Positions 17,281 to 25,955 are shown, numbered from the stretch's first letter. The stretch is 59,708 bases of DNA from UBA4292 sp964648695 (GCA_964648695.1 CAZYLH010000003.1:1-59708); one strand, 5' to 3'. Notes: a model not told the origin generated them from the sequence alone. Program-made: numbers and translations.

Positions 17281-18417
17281 TTATTCCGGGTTACCCTGAG
17301 TAAAGCCGTAAAGCTTTTCTGCCTTATAGGCGGCATATCGGTGATTATCAATTGCCTCCCGAATCTCAGCCATCATTGTATTATAAAAATAAAGATTATG
17401 CAAGACACAAAGTCTCATACCAAGCATTTCTCCGGCTTTTAATAAGTGTCTTATATATGCCCGGCTATACCGCGCACACACGGGACAGCCGCATTTTTCA
17501 TCTATGGGTCTTGGGTCACGCTCATACCTGGCATTTTTCATATTCATCCTGCCGTGGTTTGTGTAGACATGACCATGGCGGCCGTTTCTACTTGGATAAA
17601 CGCAGTCAAAAAAGTCCACACCCCTGTCCACCGCCTCCAAAATATTGGCAGGGGTTCCCACTCCCATCAGATATGTCGGCTTGTCCTTTTTAAGCTCCGG
17701 CACAACCTCCTCGATGATGTGATACATCTGCTCATGGGTCTCCCCAACGGCAAGCCCGCCGATGGCATACCCCGCCAAATCAAGCTGAACGATCTGCCTT
17801 GCATGGGCTTTTCTAACATCCACAAGGATTCCTCCCTGATTGATGCCAAAGAGCAGCTGATTTTTATTGATGGTATCCGGAAGGGCGTTTAGCCTGTCCA
17901 TTTCCTTCTTACATCGATTCAGCCATCTGGTGGTTCTTGCAACGCTGTCGACAATATAGTCCCTCTCGGCTAGGGCAGGCGGGCACTCGTCAAATGCCAT
18001 GGCGATGGTTGAGGCGAGATTTGACTGTATCTGCATGCTCTCCTCCGGCCCCATGAAAATCCGTCTTCCATCGACATGGGACTGGAAAGTCACGCCCTCC
18101 TCCTTTATCTTTCTAAGCCCGGTCAGGGAAAACACCTGAAAGCCCCCGGAATCTGTAAGGATTGGTCTGTCCCAGTTCATAAATTTGTGCAGACCTCCGA
18201 GATCACGCACCACCTCATCTCCCGGGCGGACATGAAGGTGATAGGTGTTGGAAAGCTCCACCTGAGTGCCAATCTGATATAAATCCTCCGTGGACACAGC
18301 TCCCTTTATGGCAGCCGCTGTCCCGACATTCATAAACACCGGCGTCTGTATCTTTCCATGGACCGTGTGCAAAACGCCCCTCTTGGCAGCGCCGTCTGTT
18401 GTTATCAACTCATACAT
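17281..18417 (-). CDS. tgt: tRNA-guanine transglycosylase
   Basis: Exchanges G34 of GUN tRNAs for preQ1 (or queuine) on the way to queuosine. Key parts: the catalytic segment TDSGGFQVFSL, the nucleophile region VDFFDCVYPSRNGRHGH, and the zinc site CGCPVCARYSRAYIRHLLKAGE. Length of 378 is standard. It begins twelve bases after the SCIFF maturase gene. No queA or queuosine biosynthesis gene is in the window, so whether the cell makes or salvages the base cannot be told. Confidence 0.97.
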   Translation of the reverse strand: MYELITTDGAAKRGVLHTVHGKIQTPVFMNVGTAAAIKGAVSTEDLYQIGTQVELSNTYHLHVRPGDEVVRDLGGLHKFMNWDRPILTDSGGFQVFSLTGLRKIKEEGVTFQSHVDGRRIFMGPEESMQIQSNLASTIAMAFDECPPALAERDYIVDSVARTTRWLNRCKKEMDRLNALPDTINKNQLLFGINQGGILVDVRKAHARQIVQLDLAGYAIGGLAVGETHEQMYHIIEEVVPELKKDKPTYLMGVGTPANILEAVDRGVDFFDCVYPSRNGRHGHVYTNHGRMNMKNARYERDPRPIDEKCGCPVCARYSRAYIRHLLKAGEMLGMRLCVLHNLYFYNTMMAEIREAIDNHRYAAYKAEKLYGFTQGNPE

Positions 18418-18429
18418 TGTCTTTTCTTT

Positions 18430-19860
18430 CTATGCTGTCTCATCGCAGCCGAGGCATCCCTCACACTGGCTCACAGGAGTGTCGTCCCCCGCAAGCGCCG
18501 CCTTTATCATAATCGCGCACTCAATGCGTTTTTTTTGCATCACGCAGCCGATATCGTAGGCGTCGTTTATATCCCCGTGAAACTTGTAGGAATTTGCCGC
18601 GCATCCCCCGCTGCAGTAAAAACGGGCGAAGCACTCCCTGCATTTTTCCTTCGCATACACGTTGCAAAGCTTAAACTCATCACAGATTTCCTGTTTGGTA
18701 ATGCCATCAAAAACATTTCCTAGGAGGAAATCCTCATCTCCCACAAACTGATGACATGGATATAAATCCCCCCATGGAGTCACAGCCAGATATTCTGTTC
18801 CCGAGCCACAGCCCGAAAGTCGCTTTGCCACGCATGGGCCCTGATTTAAATCTATCATAAAGTGGAAGAAGTTAAAGCCCCTTCCCTCTTTTTTTCTCTT
18901 TACATATTCCCTTGCTAAGCGGTCATATTCCGCGCATATTTTAGAGAGATCTTCCTCCCTTATGGCATATGGATCTTCTGGGGATGCCACCACGGGCTCA
19001 ATCGACATCTGCTTAAAGCCCAGATCCGCAAAGTGTAGCGCATCCTCTGAAAAGTCCAGATTCTCATGGGTAAATGTCCCGCGGACGTAGTAATTCATCT
19101 GGTTTCTGCTCTTGGCAAACTTTTTAAATTTAGGCACCACGATGTCATAGCTGCTGCCCTGTCCGTTTCTTGTCGGACGCATTTTGTCATTGACTTCTCG
19201 CCTGCCGTCTAATGAAAGCACTACGTTACTCATCTCGCGGTTACAATACTCCATCATCTCATCATCTAAGAGCACGCCGTTTGTAGTGAGTGTGAAGCGA
19301 AATTTTTTGTTATACGGCTCCTCCAAAGAGCGCCCGTATTCCACCAGCTGCTTAACCACATCCCAGTTCATGGTGGGCTCGCCGCCAAAAAAATCCACCT
19401 CCAGGTGGACGCGATTACCGGAGTTTGCAACCAAAAAGTCAAGCGCCTTCTTTCCCACATCAAGGCCCATCAAAGCCCTGCGCCCATGATACTCGCCCTC
19501 TTCTGCAAAGCAGTAGCGACAGGCCAAGTTGCAGTCGTGAGCGATGTGTAAACAAAGCGCCTTCACAACCGTCTTTCGCTTCTTAAAATCTATAATATAG
19601 TCCTCATAATCATCCTCCGTAAAGAGAAGGCCTTCGCTTATCAGCTCGTCAATCTCTTTAAGAGCGGACTGTATATTTTCCTCGTTATATCTGTTTTTAA
19701 GAAGAGAGACTATCTCCTCTTTTTTGTATTTTCTCTCACCATGCGCGCTGATTTCCTCCACGGCATCGTAGACCAGGTCATCCACTACATGCACAGAGCC
19801 GGAGCTTATATCCATGACAATGTTATATCCATTATTTCTAAACTGATGTATCTGTACCAA
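18430..19860 (-). CDS. scfB: SCIFF radical SAM maturase (thioether-forming)
   Basis: Radical SAM/SPASM enzyme that installs a Cys-Thr thioether (sactionine) in the SCIFF peptide. The N-terminal peptide-recognition domain reads IHQFRNNGYNIVMDISSGSV and continues into a winged-helix-like region. The SAM cluster is CNLACRYC (Cys110, 114, 117). The C-terminal SPASM domain supplies many Cys (CGSGTEYLAV, GDLYPCHQF, CRECFARFYCSGGC). Length of 476 fits. The start is TTG, which keeps the family N-terminus; GGGAG lies upstream. The substrate gene is 101 bases upstream, the canonical arrangement in Clostridia. Confidence 0.96.
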   Translation of the reverse strand: MVQIHQFRNNGYNIVMDISSGSVHVVDDLVYDAVEEISAHGERKYKKEEIVSLLKNRYNEENIQSALKEIDELISEGLLFTEDDYEDYIIDFKKRKTVVKALCLHIAHDCNLACRYCFAEEGEYHGRRALMGLDVGKKALDFLVANSGNRVHLEVDFFGGEPTMNWDVVKQLVEYGRSLEEPYNKKFRFTLTTNGVLLDDEMMEYCNREMSNVVLSLDGRREVNDKMRPTRNGQGSSYDIVVPKFKKFAKSRNQMNYYVRGTFTHENLDFSEDALHFADLGFKQMSIEPVVASPEDPYAIREEDLSKICAEYDRLAREYVKRKKEGRGFNFFHFMIDLNQGPCVAKRLSGCGSGTEYLAVTPWGDLYPCHQFVGDEDFLLGNVFDGITKQEICDEFKLCNVYAKEKCRECFARFYCSGGCAANSYKFHGDINDAYDIGCVMQKKRIECAIMIKAALAGDDTPVSQCEGCLGCDETA

Positions 19861-19961
19861 GCTCCCACTCCCCTTTAACTTAATTTCCTAACAGCATTTG
19901 AAAAGGGATGCTATGAAAACCATAACAGCCCCTTTCTCTTTCTTGCACCTGCAAGAGCTAT

Positions 19962-20111
19962 TTATCTGTTCTCGGCATTCTCACAGCTCTGATTTCCGAC
20001 TGTGCAGGATGTCTTGCATGCAGACTGGCAGGATGTTTGGCACTCACCGCAGCCGCCCTTCTTCATGGTTTCCTTCAGGCTCTTTTTTGTCAAAGTCTTA
20101 ATTCTCTCCAT
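19962..20111 (-). CDS. scfA: SCIFF ribosomal peptide precursor (six cysteines in forty-five residues)
   Basis: A 49-residue precursor peptide: basic leader MERIKTLTKKSLKETMKKGG then a core with Cys at 21, 24, 28, 32, 36 and 43, several separated by Thr/Ser (TSC, SAC, TSC). This is the almost universal clostridial SCIFF RiPP, processed by the adjacent radical SAM enzyme. Its biological role is still unclear. ATG at 20111 has AAGGAGG seven bases ahead; an in-frame upstream codon would add 16 residues but lies before that site. It is driven by a perfect-consensus sigma-A promoter, suggesting strong constitutive expression. Confidence 0.96.
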   Translation of the reverse strand: MERIKTLTKKSLKETMKKGGCGECQTSCQSACKTSCTVGNQSCENAENR

Positions 20112-20147
20112 GATAAATCCTCCTTTTTCGCTCAAAAACTTCAACTC

Positions 20148-20176
20148 ATTATATGGCAATTTATTTAGTCTGTCAA
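20148..20176 (-). promoter_or_regulatory. Consensus sigma-A promoter of scfA
   Basis: On the minus strand TTGACA, 17-bp spacer, TATAAT: both hexamers are exact consensus. Transcription may run through scfB, tgt and yajC to the terminator at 16889-16912; small hairpins in the scfA-scfB gap (19893-19956) may lower read-through. Confidence 0.85.
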
Positions 20177-20230
20177 CAAAATTTTGCGCTCCCGCGAGGT
20201 CTCCCCCTTACAAGCCAAAACAAATTTTTG

Positions 20231-20911
20231 TCAAAAGCCCGCGCCCCGGATATTCCAACCGGACTGCGCCTCCTGCTTTTCTTCCTCTCCTATTTCCCGG
20301 ATTTCCTCGTTTAGGGAGAACATCTTCTTATCAAGCATATCCACGATATGTGCGCACTCCCGAAGCTCTTCCTGAATCTGCTTAGGGGCGTTTCCCTCAA
20401 ACTTATACTTAATCTTGTGCTCAAGGCTTGCCCAAAAATCCATGGCAATGGTTCGCACCTGCACCTCCACCTTTGTCTCCACAATACCATCAGAGAGATA
20501 AATGGGCACCAAGATCACCAGATGATAGCTCTTATACCCGTTTGGCTTGGGGTTAGCTATGTAATTTTTAATGATCAGCACCTTTACATCATTCTGATTG
20601 CAGATCATGTCCGCGATCTTGTAAATATCCTTCTCAAAGGAACAAATAATGCGCACCCCTGCGATATCATGAATATAGCGAAGCATATTTTCTATATTTA
20701 CATCATGTCCCTGTTTCTTTAGCTTGCTCACTATGCTCTTGGGGGACTTGATACGGGTTTTGACATGCTCGATCGGATTATAATTTAGCACATGTATAAA
20801 CTCTTCACTGAGAATATCAATTTTTGTGCTGACCTGCTTTAGCGCAGAATTATATAAAAACATCACAGCATTCCATTCCTCAAGCTGCTTATATGCATGT
20901 GTCTGTTCCAA
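20231..20911 (-). CDS. Small alarmone synthetase (RelQ/YjbM-like (p)ppGpp synthetase)
   Basis: Makes (p)ppGpp from ATP and GDP/GTP. The 226-residue protein holds only the synthetase domain: RIKSPKSIVSKLKKQG, DIAGVRIICSF, NPKPNGYKSYHL (nucleotide-binding Tyr) and EVQVRTIAMDFWASLEHKI, with no HD hydrolase or TGS/ACT domains. The N- and C-terminal helices fit the tetramer-forming RelQ type. The start is TTG eight bases after GGGAGG; no in-frame ATG fits. It ends the rho-S66-orphan-relQ series. Confidence 0.92.
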   Translation of the reverse strand: MEQTHAYKQLEEWNAVMFLYNSALKQVSTKIDILSEEFIHVLNYNPIEHVKTRIKSPKSIVSKLKKQGHDVNIENMLRYIHDIAGVRIICSFEKDIYKIADMICNQNDVKVLIIKNYIANPKPNGYKSYHLVILVPIYLSDGIVETKVEVQVRTIAMDFWASLEHKIKYKFEGNAPKQIQEELRECAHIVDMLDKKMFSLNEEIREIGEEEKQEAQSGWNIRGAGF

Positions 20912-20936
20912 TATGTAAACCTCCCATCCGCGCAGG

Positions 20937-21233
20937 CTACAAACCGCTTTTTTGCTGCGCCTGCAAAAATTCTTCCTTCCTCTTTTCGTAGGATTTATTC
21001 ATCCAGTCAATGGCTTGTAAAATCCCCTCCTCATCAAAGGAAAAATACTCATATTGTTTTTCTTTTTCATCCGTCTTTTCAAAACAAAAGGGCTGCGGCC
21101 AGATAACAGCTTCAAGCTTCTCCCCGTCCTCATCAGAGCTTTTAGAGAGCTTATAACGCATCCCACAAAAACTTCCTGTAAAGGCTTCCTTCTTATAGTA
21201 ATTTATGGGCATTACATCCTTACGGGTTATCAT
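20937..21233 (-). CDS. Conserved hypothetical protein
   Basis: I do not recognise a characterised family. The 98-residue product begins MITRKDVMPINYYKKEAFTG and includes a GMRYKLSK stretch, IWPQPFCFEKT and a Lys/Glu-rich C-terminal helix. No membrane segment or catalytic motif is visible. It begins five bases after the S66 peptidase stop with GAGGTG as ribosome site, and lies 25 bases before the alarmone synthetase gene, so it is almost certainly translated with both. Confidence 0.8.
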   Translation of the reverse strand: MITRKDVMPINYYKKEAFTGSFCGMRYKLSKSSDEDGEKLEAVIWPQPFCFEKTDEKEKQYEYFSFDEEGILQAIDWMNKSYEKRKEEFLQAQQKSGL

Positions 21234-21237
21234 CTAA

Positions 21238-22269
21238 TCACCTCAGCTCCATCTCCAGGGTAAGTTTCTGACCAGCCGCACTTATTTTTGCATAAGCCCC
21301 GCCAATTAACGGCATTTGCGGCGGAAGATGTCCGATGTCAAGATCCATAAAGATTGGTAGATCCAAATCACCCAGCGCACCGTATACCGCACTGTACTGA
21401 TCAAGCCCCATCATCTCCTGCCCCATGCAAAGCGGACGGCCGATCATAAAGCCCCTCGCGTTTTCAAACCATCCCGCCTGACGCATATGCCACAGCGCAC
21501 GGCGGATGCCAAAGACATTTAAATCACAGGATTCTAAAAACCATAAAATCCCATCATCCTTATACCTCTTCACAAAGTCTGAGACTTTATCAAACCTGGT
21601 TCCCACCAGATTTTCAAGGCAGTCCATGCATCCGCCGATCATTCTTCCTGAGGCCTCAAGTTTTTCAACCTGCGCGCTTCCATTATACAACCTGATTATG
21701 CGCGGATTAGTCACATTATAGGGAGTAAGAGGATGCTCCTCATCCTTTAGACTTTCACTCTCCCAAAGCTCATATCCGTTGTGGATAAGCTTTTCTCCCC
21801 GCAAAACCTCCATTGCATTAGAGATGGACTCATGCCACGGCTCCATGCCAAAGCTTGCGGCACAAGGGCCGTAGATAGAGGCTGTATCGCAGATAGTATT
21901 TAAGAGAAATGTGAGATTTGTGTTGTCAGAATACCCCATATACCATTTGGGATCTAGCGTCTTTAGCGCCTCAAGATCAACATACTCTAAAACCTCGCAC
22001 ATCAGCTCGCCGCCCCCGCATGAGATAATGACATCAGAATCTCCTGCAAAGGCTCCATTTAGCTCGTCGCCGCATGCCTTTGGAGTATTGCTTATGCCGA
22101 TGCCCTTTTGCTCAAAGCAGTTTTCTCCAAGGCTCACCTCATATCCCATCTCCTTAAATTTCTCCAGTGCATGCTCAAAGCCCGCCCTGTAGGGCTGAAT
22201 AGCGCATCCAAAACTTGGAGCGACAAAGCCAATCCTTCCACCGTCTTTTAAAAATTCAGGATATCGCAT
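21238..22269 (-). CDS. S66 family serine peptidase (LD-carboxypeptidase/MccF-like)
   Basis: Peptidases of this family cut the L,D bond of muropeptide tetrapeptides (LdcA) or hydrolyse microcin C-type amides (MccF). The catalytic serine is Ser114 in GYSDNTN, followed by the Glu in WFLESCD and the His in DIGHLPPQMPLIGG. The N-terminal motif GGRIGFVAPSFG is typical. The ATG at 22269 with AGGAG four bases ahead is preferred, giving 343 residues. There is no signal peptide, so it is cytosolic. The specificity cannot be told from sequence. It lies 33 bases after rho. Confidence 0.88.
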   Translation of the reverse strand: MRYPEFLKDGGRIGFVAPSFGCAIQPYRAGFEHALEKFKEMGYEVSLGENCFEQKGIGISNTPKACGDELNGAFAGDSDVIISCGGGELMCEVLEYVDLEALKTLDPKWYMGYSDNTNLTFLLNTICDTASIYGPCAASFGMEPWHESISNAMEVLRGEKLIHNGYELWESESLKDEEHPLTPYNVTNPRIIRLYNGSAQVEKLEASGRMIGGCMDCLENLVGTRFDKVSDFVKRYKDDGILWFLESCDLNVFGIRRALWHMRQAGWFENARGFMIGRPLCMGQEMMGLDQYSAVYGALGDLDLPIFMDLDIGHLPPQMPLIGGAYAKISAAGQKLTLEMELR

Positions 22270-22302
22270 TTTTCTCCTCATATCTGCCAGACAGCCTTTT
22301 AG

Positions 22303-23841
22303 CTATATAAGTCTGGTCTTTTTTACAATGTTTATAAAGTCCTGATTGCTCTTTGTGCGGGCGAACAGATCCACCACATGCTCAGCAACCTCCTCGCCCT
22401 TTAGGCCGCTTATGTTTTTTCTGATATAGTCCATCGCCTCCTGCTCTGTGGGCGTCAGCAGCAGGTTCTCATTCCTGGTGCTTGATTTGGCTATGTCTAT
22501 GGCGGGGAAAACTCTCTTTTCGGATAGCTTTCTGTCCAGTACAAGCTCCATATTTCCGGTGCCCTTAAATTCCTCAAAGATCACATCATCCATGCGGCTT
22601 CCGGTTTCCACCAGCGCAGTTGCAAGTATTGTGAGGCTCCCTCCCATGCGCATATTTCTGGCTGCGCCAAAAAACCTCTTTGGAGCATAAAGCGCTGCCG
22701 GGTCAAGTCCTCCGGATAAGGTTCTGCCGCTTGGGGTCACTGTCAGGTTATATGCCCTTGCAAGCCTTGTTATACTGTCAAGCAGGATAACCACATCCTT
22801 CCCGTGCTCGACCAGTCTCTTCGCCCGTCCCAGCACCATCTCCGCCACGCGCTTATGATGCTCCGGAAGCTCGTCAAATGTAGAGTAGATTACCTGTGCG
22901 TTTGTGCCCGGGCGCTCTATCGCTTCCTTTATGTCCGTGACCTCCTCCGGTCGCTCGTCTATCAAGAGAACAATCAGCGTCATATCCGGATTTGTCTGCA
23001 TAATGGATCTGGCGATCTGTTTTAGAAGCGTGGTCTTTCCAGCCTTTGGCGGAGCTACAATCATCCCCCTCTGCCCCTTACCAATAGGGCTTAGAAGGTC
23101 CATTATTCTCATGGAAATGGAGGCTCCCGGCGGTGTCAGTGAAATTCGCTCATTTGGATAGATCGGGATAAGCTTGTCAAAATCCGGTCTTTTCTTTGCG
23201 TCCTCCGTGGAAAATCCATTTACGGAGGAGACAAATAAAAGCGGCGCATATTTATTACTCTTATCATCCGTCGCTGTCTTAACCCTTGTTCCTCCCCGAA
23301 GCAGATCCCCCGTCTTTAGATTTAAGCGCTTGATCAGCTGGTAGGACACATACACATCCTGCTCTCCCGGAAGGAAATTATCACACCTGATAAATCCATA
23401 GCCCTCCGGCATGACCTCTAAGATGCCATCTGCAACATCACCGCTTGCAAGCTCATACAGTCTCTCAACCGTCATTCCAAGACGCCCGTTTGTATCAAGC
23501 GCCTCTCTTGCATAACTTTCTGCATTATTGCCAATCAAATCCCTCACATTTTGGGAAGCGTTGTTAGGGGCCCATGCAGCAGGAGTATCCTCCTTTGCAG
23601 CACTTTCCCTAGTCGCAAGACTTTCCTTAGGGTCTGCGGTTGGTCTTTTTGTTGCTCTGGATACAACATAACGAGTCACCGGTTTTTTTAGAGGTTTTTC
23701 TTCCTTTACTTTCTCCTCAGCCTTCACCGTTTCTTTAATCAACTCGATCAGCTGAGATTTTCTCATGCTGGAGTAGTTTGAAATTTCCAAACTCTTAGCC
23801 ATCTCCCTTAACTCTGCAAGTGAATAATTTGTATAATCCAT
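22303..23841 (-). CDS. rho: Transcription termination factor Rho
   Basis: Hexameric RNA translocase that ends transcription. The 512-residue chain has the Rho_N helix bundle (NYSLAELREMAKSLEISNYS), a charged low-complexity insert (about 45-110), the cold-shock-like RNA-binding domain (GYGFIRCDNFLPGEQDVYVS), Walker A in PPKAGKTTLLKQ, Walker B in VVILLDSITRLARAYN, and the Q- and R-loops in GGLDPAALYAPKRFFGAARN. The start at 23841 has GAGGTG seven bases ahead. A 145-base leader with a terminator-like hairpin precedes it. Confidence 0.97.
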   Translation of the reverse strand: MDYTNYSLAELREMAKSLEISNYSSMRKSQLIELIKETVKAEEKVKEEKPLKKPVTRYVVSRATKRPTADPKESLATRESAAKEDTPAAWAPNNASQNVRDLIGNNAESYAREALDTNGRLGMTVERLYELASGDVADGILEVMPEGYGFIRCDNFLPGEQDVYVSYQLIKRLNLKTGDLLRGGTRVKTATDDKSNKYAPLLFVSSVNGFSTEDAKKRPDFDKLIPIYPNERISLTPPGASISMRIMDLLSPIGKGQRGMIVAPPKAGKTTLLKQIARSIMQTNPDMTLIVLLIDERPEEVTDIKEAIERPGTNAQVIYSTFDELPEHHKRVAEMVLGRAKRLVEHGKDVVILLDSITRLARAYNLTVTPSGRTLSGGLDPAALYAPKRFFGAARNMRMGGSLTILATALVETGSRMDDVIFEEFKGTGNMELVLDRKLSEKRVFPAIDIAKSSTRNENLLLTPTEQEAMDYIRKNISGLKGEEVAEHVVDLFARTKSNQDFINIVKKTRLI

Positions 23842-23902
23842 ACGCGTACACCTCAAAGGGCCCAAAACACCCTCTGTGTCTTTCCTTTAGAATAGAATTT
23901 GT

Positions 23903-23923
23903 AAAAGGCATTCTCTGCCTTTT
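23903..23923 (-). promoter_or_regulatory. Hairpin in the rho 5' leader, possible attenuator
   Basis: On the minus strand AAAAGGCA and TGCCTTTT form a perfect 8-bp stem around a 5-base loop, ending in four T. It lies about 60 bases before the rho start. The T-run is short, so it might be an attenuator or only a stabilising stem. Confidence 0.4.
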
Positions 23924-23993
23924 AGATCTTATAATTTGGGGATTTATAAAACAGATAAAACGGACTATAATGATTTCAGATCATCTGTAAAAC

Positions 23994-24021
23994 ATTATAC
24001 ACCACCCCAAAAAAAAATCAA
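23994..24021 (-). promoter_or_regulatory. rho promoter
   Basis: On the minus strand TTGATT, 16-bp spacer, TATAAT. Together with the plus-strand promoter at 24066 it accounts for the 370-base gap between rho and the malic enzyme gene. Confidence 0.7.
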
Positions 24022-24065
24022 CGCTCATTTGTGTTGATGTCCGGGACAAACGGTTGTGCTTTCTC

Positions 24066-24094
24066 TTGACGCATTGTGCGGAAATTGTTATATT
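24066..24094 (+). promoter_or_regulatory. Malic enzyme gene promoter
   Basis: TTGACG, 17-bp spacer, TATATT. The transcript would have a leader of about 110 bases containing element copy B. Confidence 0.75.
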
Positions 24095-24127
24095 ATGAGA
24101 CAAGTGCCAAAAGAGCGAAAAACAACA

Positions 24128-24183
24128 ATTTTTCACAGAAAAATGAGTAGACTTTAGGTATTTTAGGATTGCGAAAGCAATCC
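24128..24183 (+). promoter_or_regulatory. Conserved 5' leader element, copy B
   Basis: A hairpin (ATTTTTC, loop ACA, GAAAAAT) leads into GAGTAGACTTTAGGTAT and a second hairpin GGATTGCGAAAGCAATCC, whose GAAA tetraloop is of GNRA type. The block 24138-24177 matches copy A (12497-12536, other strand) at 34 of 40 positions, differing only by transitions. It lies 31 bases after the -10 box and 29 before the ATG, in the same sense as the downstream gene, as does copy A. Confidence 0.6.
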
Positions 24184-24211
24184 GTGTACCATGAATAATA
24201 GGAGGCTTTTT

Positions 24212-25363
24212 ATGACAATCAACGAGGAAGCACTCGCTCTTCATAGAGAATGGAACGGCAAACTGGAAACGGTTTCCAAACCCTGCGTAAAATCCAGAAG
24301 AGATCTATCTCTGGCATACACCCCCGGCGTTGCAGAGCCCTGTAAGGAGATTGCAAAAAATCCGGAGGATGCCTATAAATATACTATCAAATCAAATACC
24401 GTAGCTGTTGTGTCGGATGGAAGTGCGGTGCTTGGACTTGGAAATATCGGTGCCCTTGCAGCCATGCCCGTCATGGAGGGAAAGGCAGTTCTTTTTAAGG
24501 AATTTGGCGGGGTAAATGCCTTTCCGATATGCTTAGATACTCAGGACACCGGAGAGATCATCGAAACTGTGGTGCGCATCGCACCTGCATTTGGCGGCAT
24601 CAACCTAGAGGACATCTCCGCCCCCAGATGCTTTGAAATAGAGGAACGCCTAAAAGAGCTTTTAGACATCCCCGTCATGCATGACGACCAGCATGGCACA
24701 GCCATCGTTGTGCTGGCAGGAATCATCAACGCCCTAAAGGTCACAGGTAAGAAAAAGGAAGACTGCAAGGTTGTGGTAAACGGAGCCGGTTCCGCAGGCG
24801 TTGCCATAACAAAGCTTTTGCTTAGCTATGGTTTTTCAAATGTAATCATGTGCGACAAGGCGGGTGTGCTCTATAAGGGCATGGACGGCCTTAACTGGAT
24901 GCAGGAGCGCATGGTTGAGATTACAAATCCAGACCACCTTAAAGGAAGCCTTTCAGACGCCCTTTTGGGCGCTGATATCTTTATCGGTGTGTCCGCTCCA
25001 AACATCGTCACAAAAGAAATGGTCTCCTCAATGAATAAGGACGCCATTCTCTTTGCAATGGCTAACCCTGTCCCAGAGATTATGCCGGACCTTGCAAAGG
25101 CAGCAGGCGCAAAGGTTGTCGGAACGGGAAGAAGCGATTTTCCTAATCAGGTAAATAACGTCTTAGTATTTCCCGGGATCTTTAAGGGAGCTTTAGAGGG
25201 ACGCGCCAGAGCTATCACCGAAGAGATGAAGCTTGCCGCCGCAAAGGCTATCGCCGCTCTTGTCCCCGATGAAAACTTAAGCGATGAGAATATTTTGCCG
25301 CAAGCCTTTGACCCAAGAGTTGCCATGGCAGTTGCAGATGCAGTAAAGGAACACATTTCATAG
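24212..25363 (+). CDS. NAD(P)-dependent malic enzyme
   Basis: Oxidatively decarboxylates malate to pyruvate. The 383-residue short bacterial form has SLAYTPGVAEPCKEIA, the catalytic Lys region in EGKAVLFKEFGGVNAFP, the metal-binding acidic stretch MHDDQHGTAIV and the Rossmann motif VVNGAGSAGVAI. The C-terminal phosphotransacetylase-like domain of the long form is absent. ATG at 24212 with AGGAGG six bases ahead is chosen; an upstream in-frame ATG precedes the ribosome site. DUF4364 follows by 20 bases in the same unit. Cofactor preference cannot be read by eye. Confidence 0.95.
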   Translation: MTINEEALALHREWNGKLETVSKPCVKSRRDLSLAYTPGVAEPCKEIAKNPEDAYKYTIKSNTVAVVSDGSAVLGLGNIGALAAMPVMEGKAVLFKEFGGVNAFPICLDTQDTGEIIETVVRIAPAFGGINLEDISAPRCFEIEERLKELLDIPVMHDDQHGTAIVVLAGIINALKVTGKKKEDCKVVVNGAGSAGVAITKLLLSYGFSNVIMCDKAGVLYKGMDGLNWMQERMVEITNPDHLKGSLSDALLGADIFIGVSAPNIVTKEMVSSMNKDAILFAMANPVPEIMPDLAKAAGAKVVGTGRSDFPNQVNNVLVFPGIFKGALEGRARAITEEMKLAAAKAIAALVPDENLSDENILPQAFDPRVAMAVADAVKEHIS

Positions 25364-25383
25364 GATAAAGGAGATAAATCCGT

Positions 25384-25899
25384 ATGCTATCAGAACCCAC
25401 CACCCTTTATAAGCTGATGATCCTATATATGCTAAAAAAGGTAAATTTCCCCTTAACCAACAGTCAGCTTAGCGAATTTTTTAACAGCAGGGATTATGCG
25501 AATTATTTTACCTTTCAACAGGTAACAAACGAACTGCTAGAGGCCAATCTGATCGCCGCGGATACTGTGCGCAATTCCACGCGCTATGAGCTGACCAAGG
25601 AGGGCGAGGACGTGCTCTACTTCTTTGGAAAGCAGATTTCCTCCAGCATTATCCAGGATATAGATGAGTTTATCAGAGAAAATAAATTTCAGATGCGCTC
25701 AGAGGTTGGCGTCACCGCTGACTACTATAAATCCAGCCTTTCAGACTATACTGTCAGCTGCTATGTGCGCGAGGGAAAGGAAAACATCATCGAGCTAAAG
25801 CTCACAGTGCCAAGTGAGGAGCAGGCGATCTCGATGTGTGACAAATGGGAAAACGCAAACCAAGAAATATACGCCTTTATCATGAAAAAGCTCTTATGA
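25384..25899 (+). CDS. DUF4364 family winged-helix protein
   Basis: A 171-residue clostridial protein, family role unknown. The first 80 residues look like a winged helix-turn-helix (LYKLMILYMLKKVNFPLTNS, LEANLI, TRYELTKEGEDVLYFF), which suggests a DNA-binding regulator. The C-terminal half is a mixed alpha/beta domain (SCYVREGKENIIELKLTVPS). It is cotranscribed with the malic enzyme gene and ends at a bidirectional terminator. Regulation of the neighbouring gene is only a guess. Confidence 0.85.
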   Translation: MLSEPTTLYKLMILYMLKKVNFPLTNSQLSEFFNSRDYANYFTFQQVTNELLEANLIAADTVRNSTRYELTKEGEDVLYFFGKQISSSIIQDIDEFIRENKFQMRSEVGVTADYYKSSLSDYTVSCYVREGKENIIELKLTVPSEEQAISMCDKWENANQEIYAFIMKKLL

Positions 25900-25919
25900 T
25901 CAAAACAATATTTATCACA

Positions 25920-25955
25920 AAAATTCTTCTGCCGTCAAAGCGTCAGAAGAATTTT
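25920..25955. terminator. Bidirectional terminator between DUF4364 and comEB
   Basis: AAAATTCTTCTG and CAGAAGAATTTT pair over 12 bp, with T-rich tracts on both strands. The left arm and loop lie beyond or at the comEB stop (25935-25937) while the right arm is the end of its coding sequence, so the last comEB codons double as terminator DNA. Confidence 0.8.

Noticed and set aside
24116..24190. Mobile or CRISPR-like repeat explanation for the two leader elements
   Set aside because: Only two copies, no regular spacing and no terminal inverted repeats or transposase; both are tied to promoters and oriented with the downstream gene.
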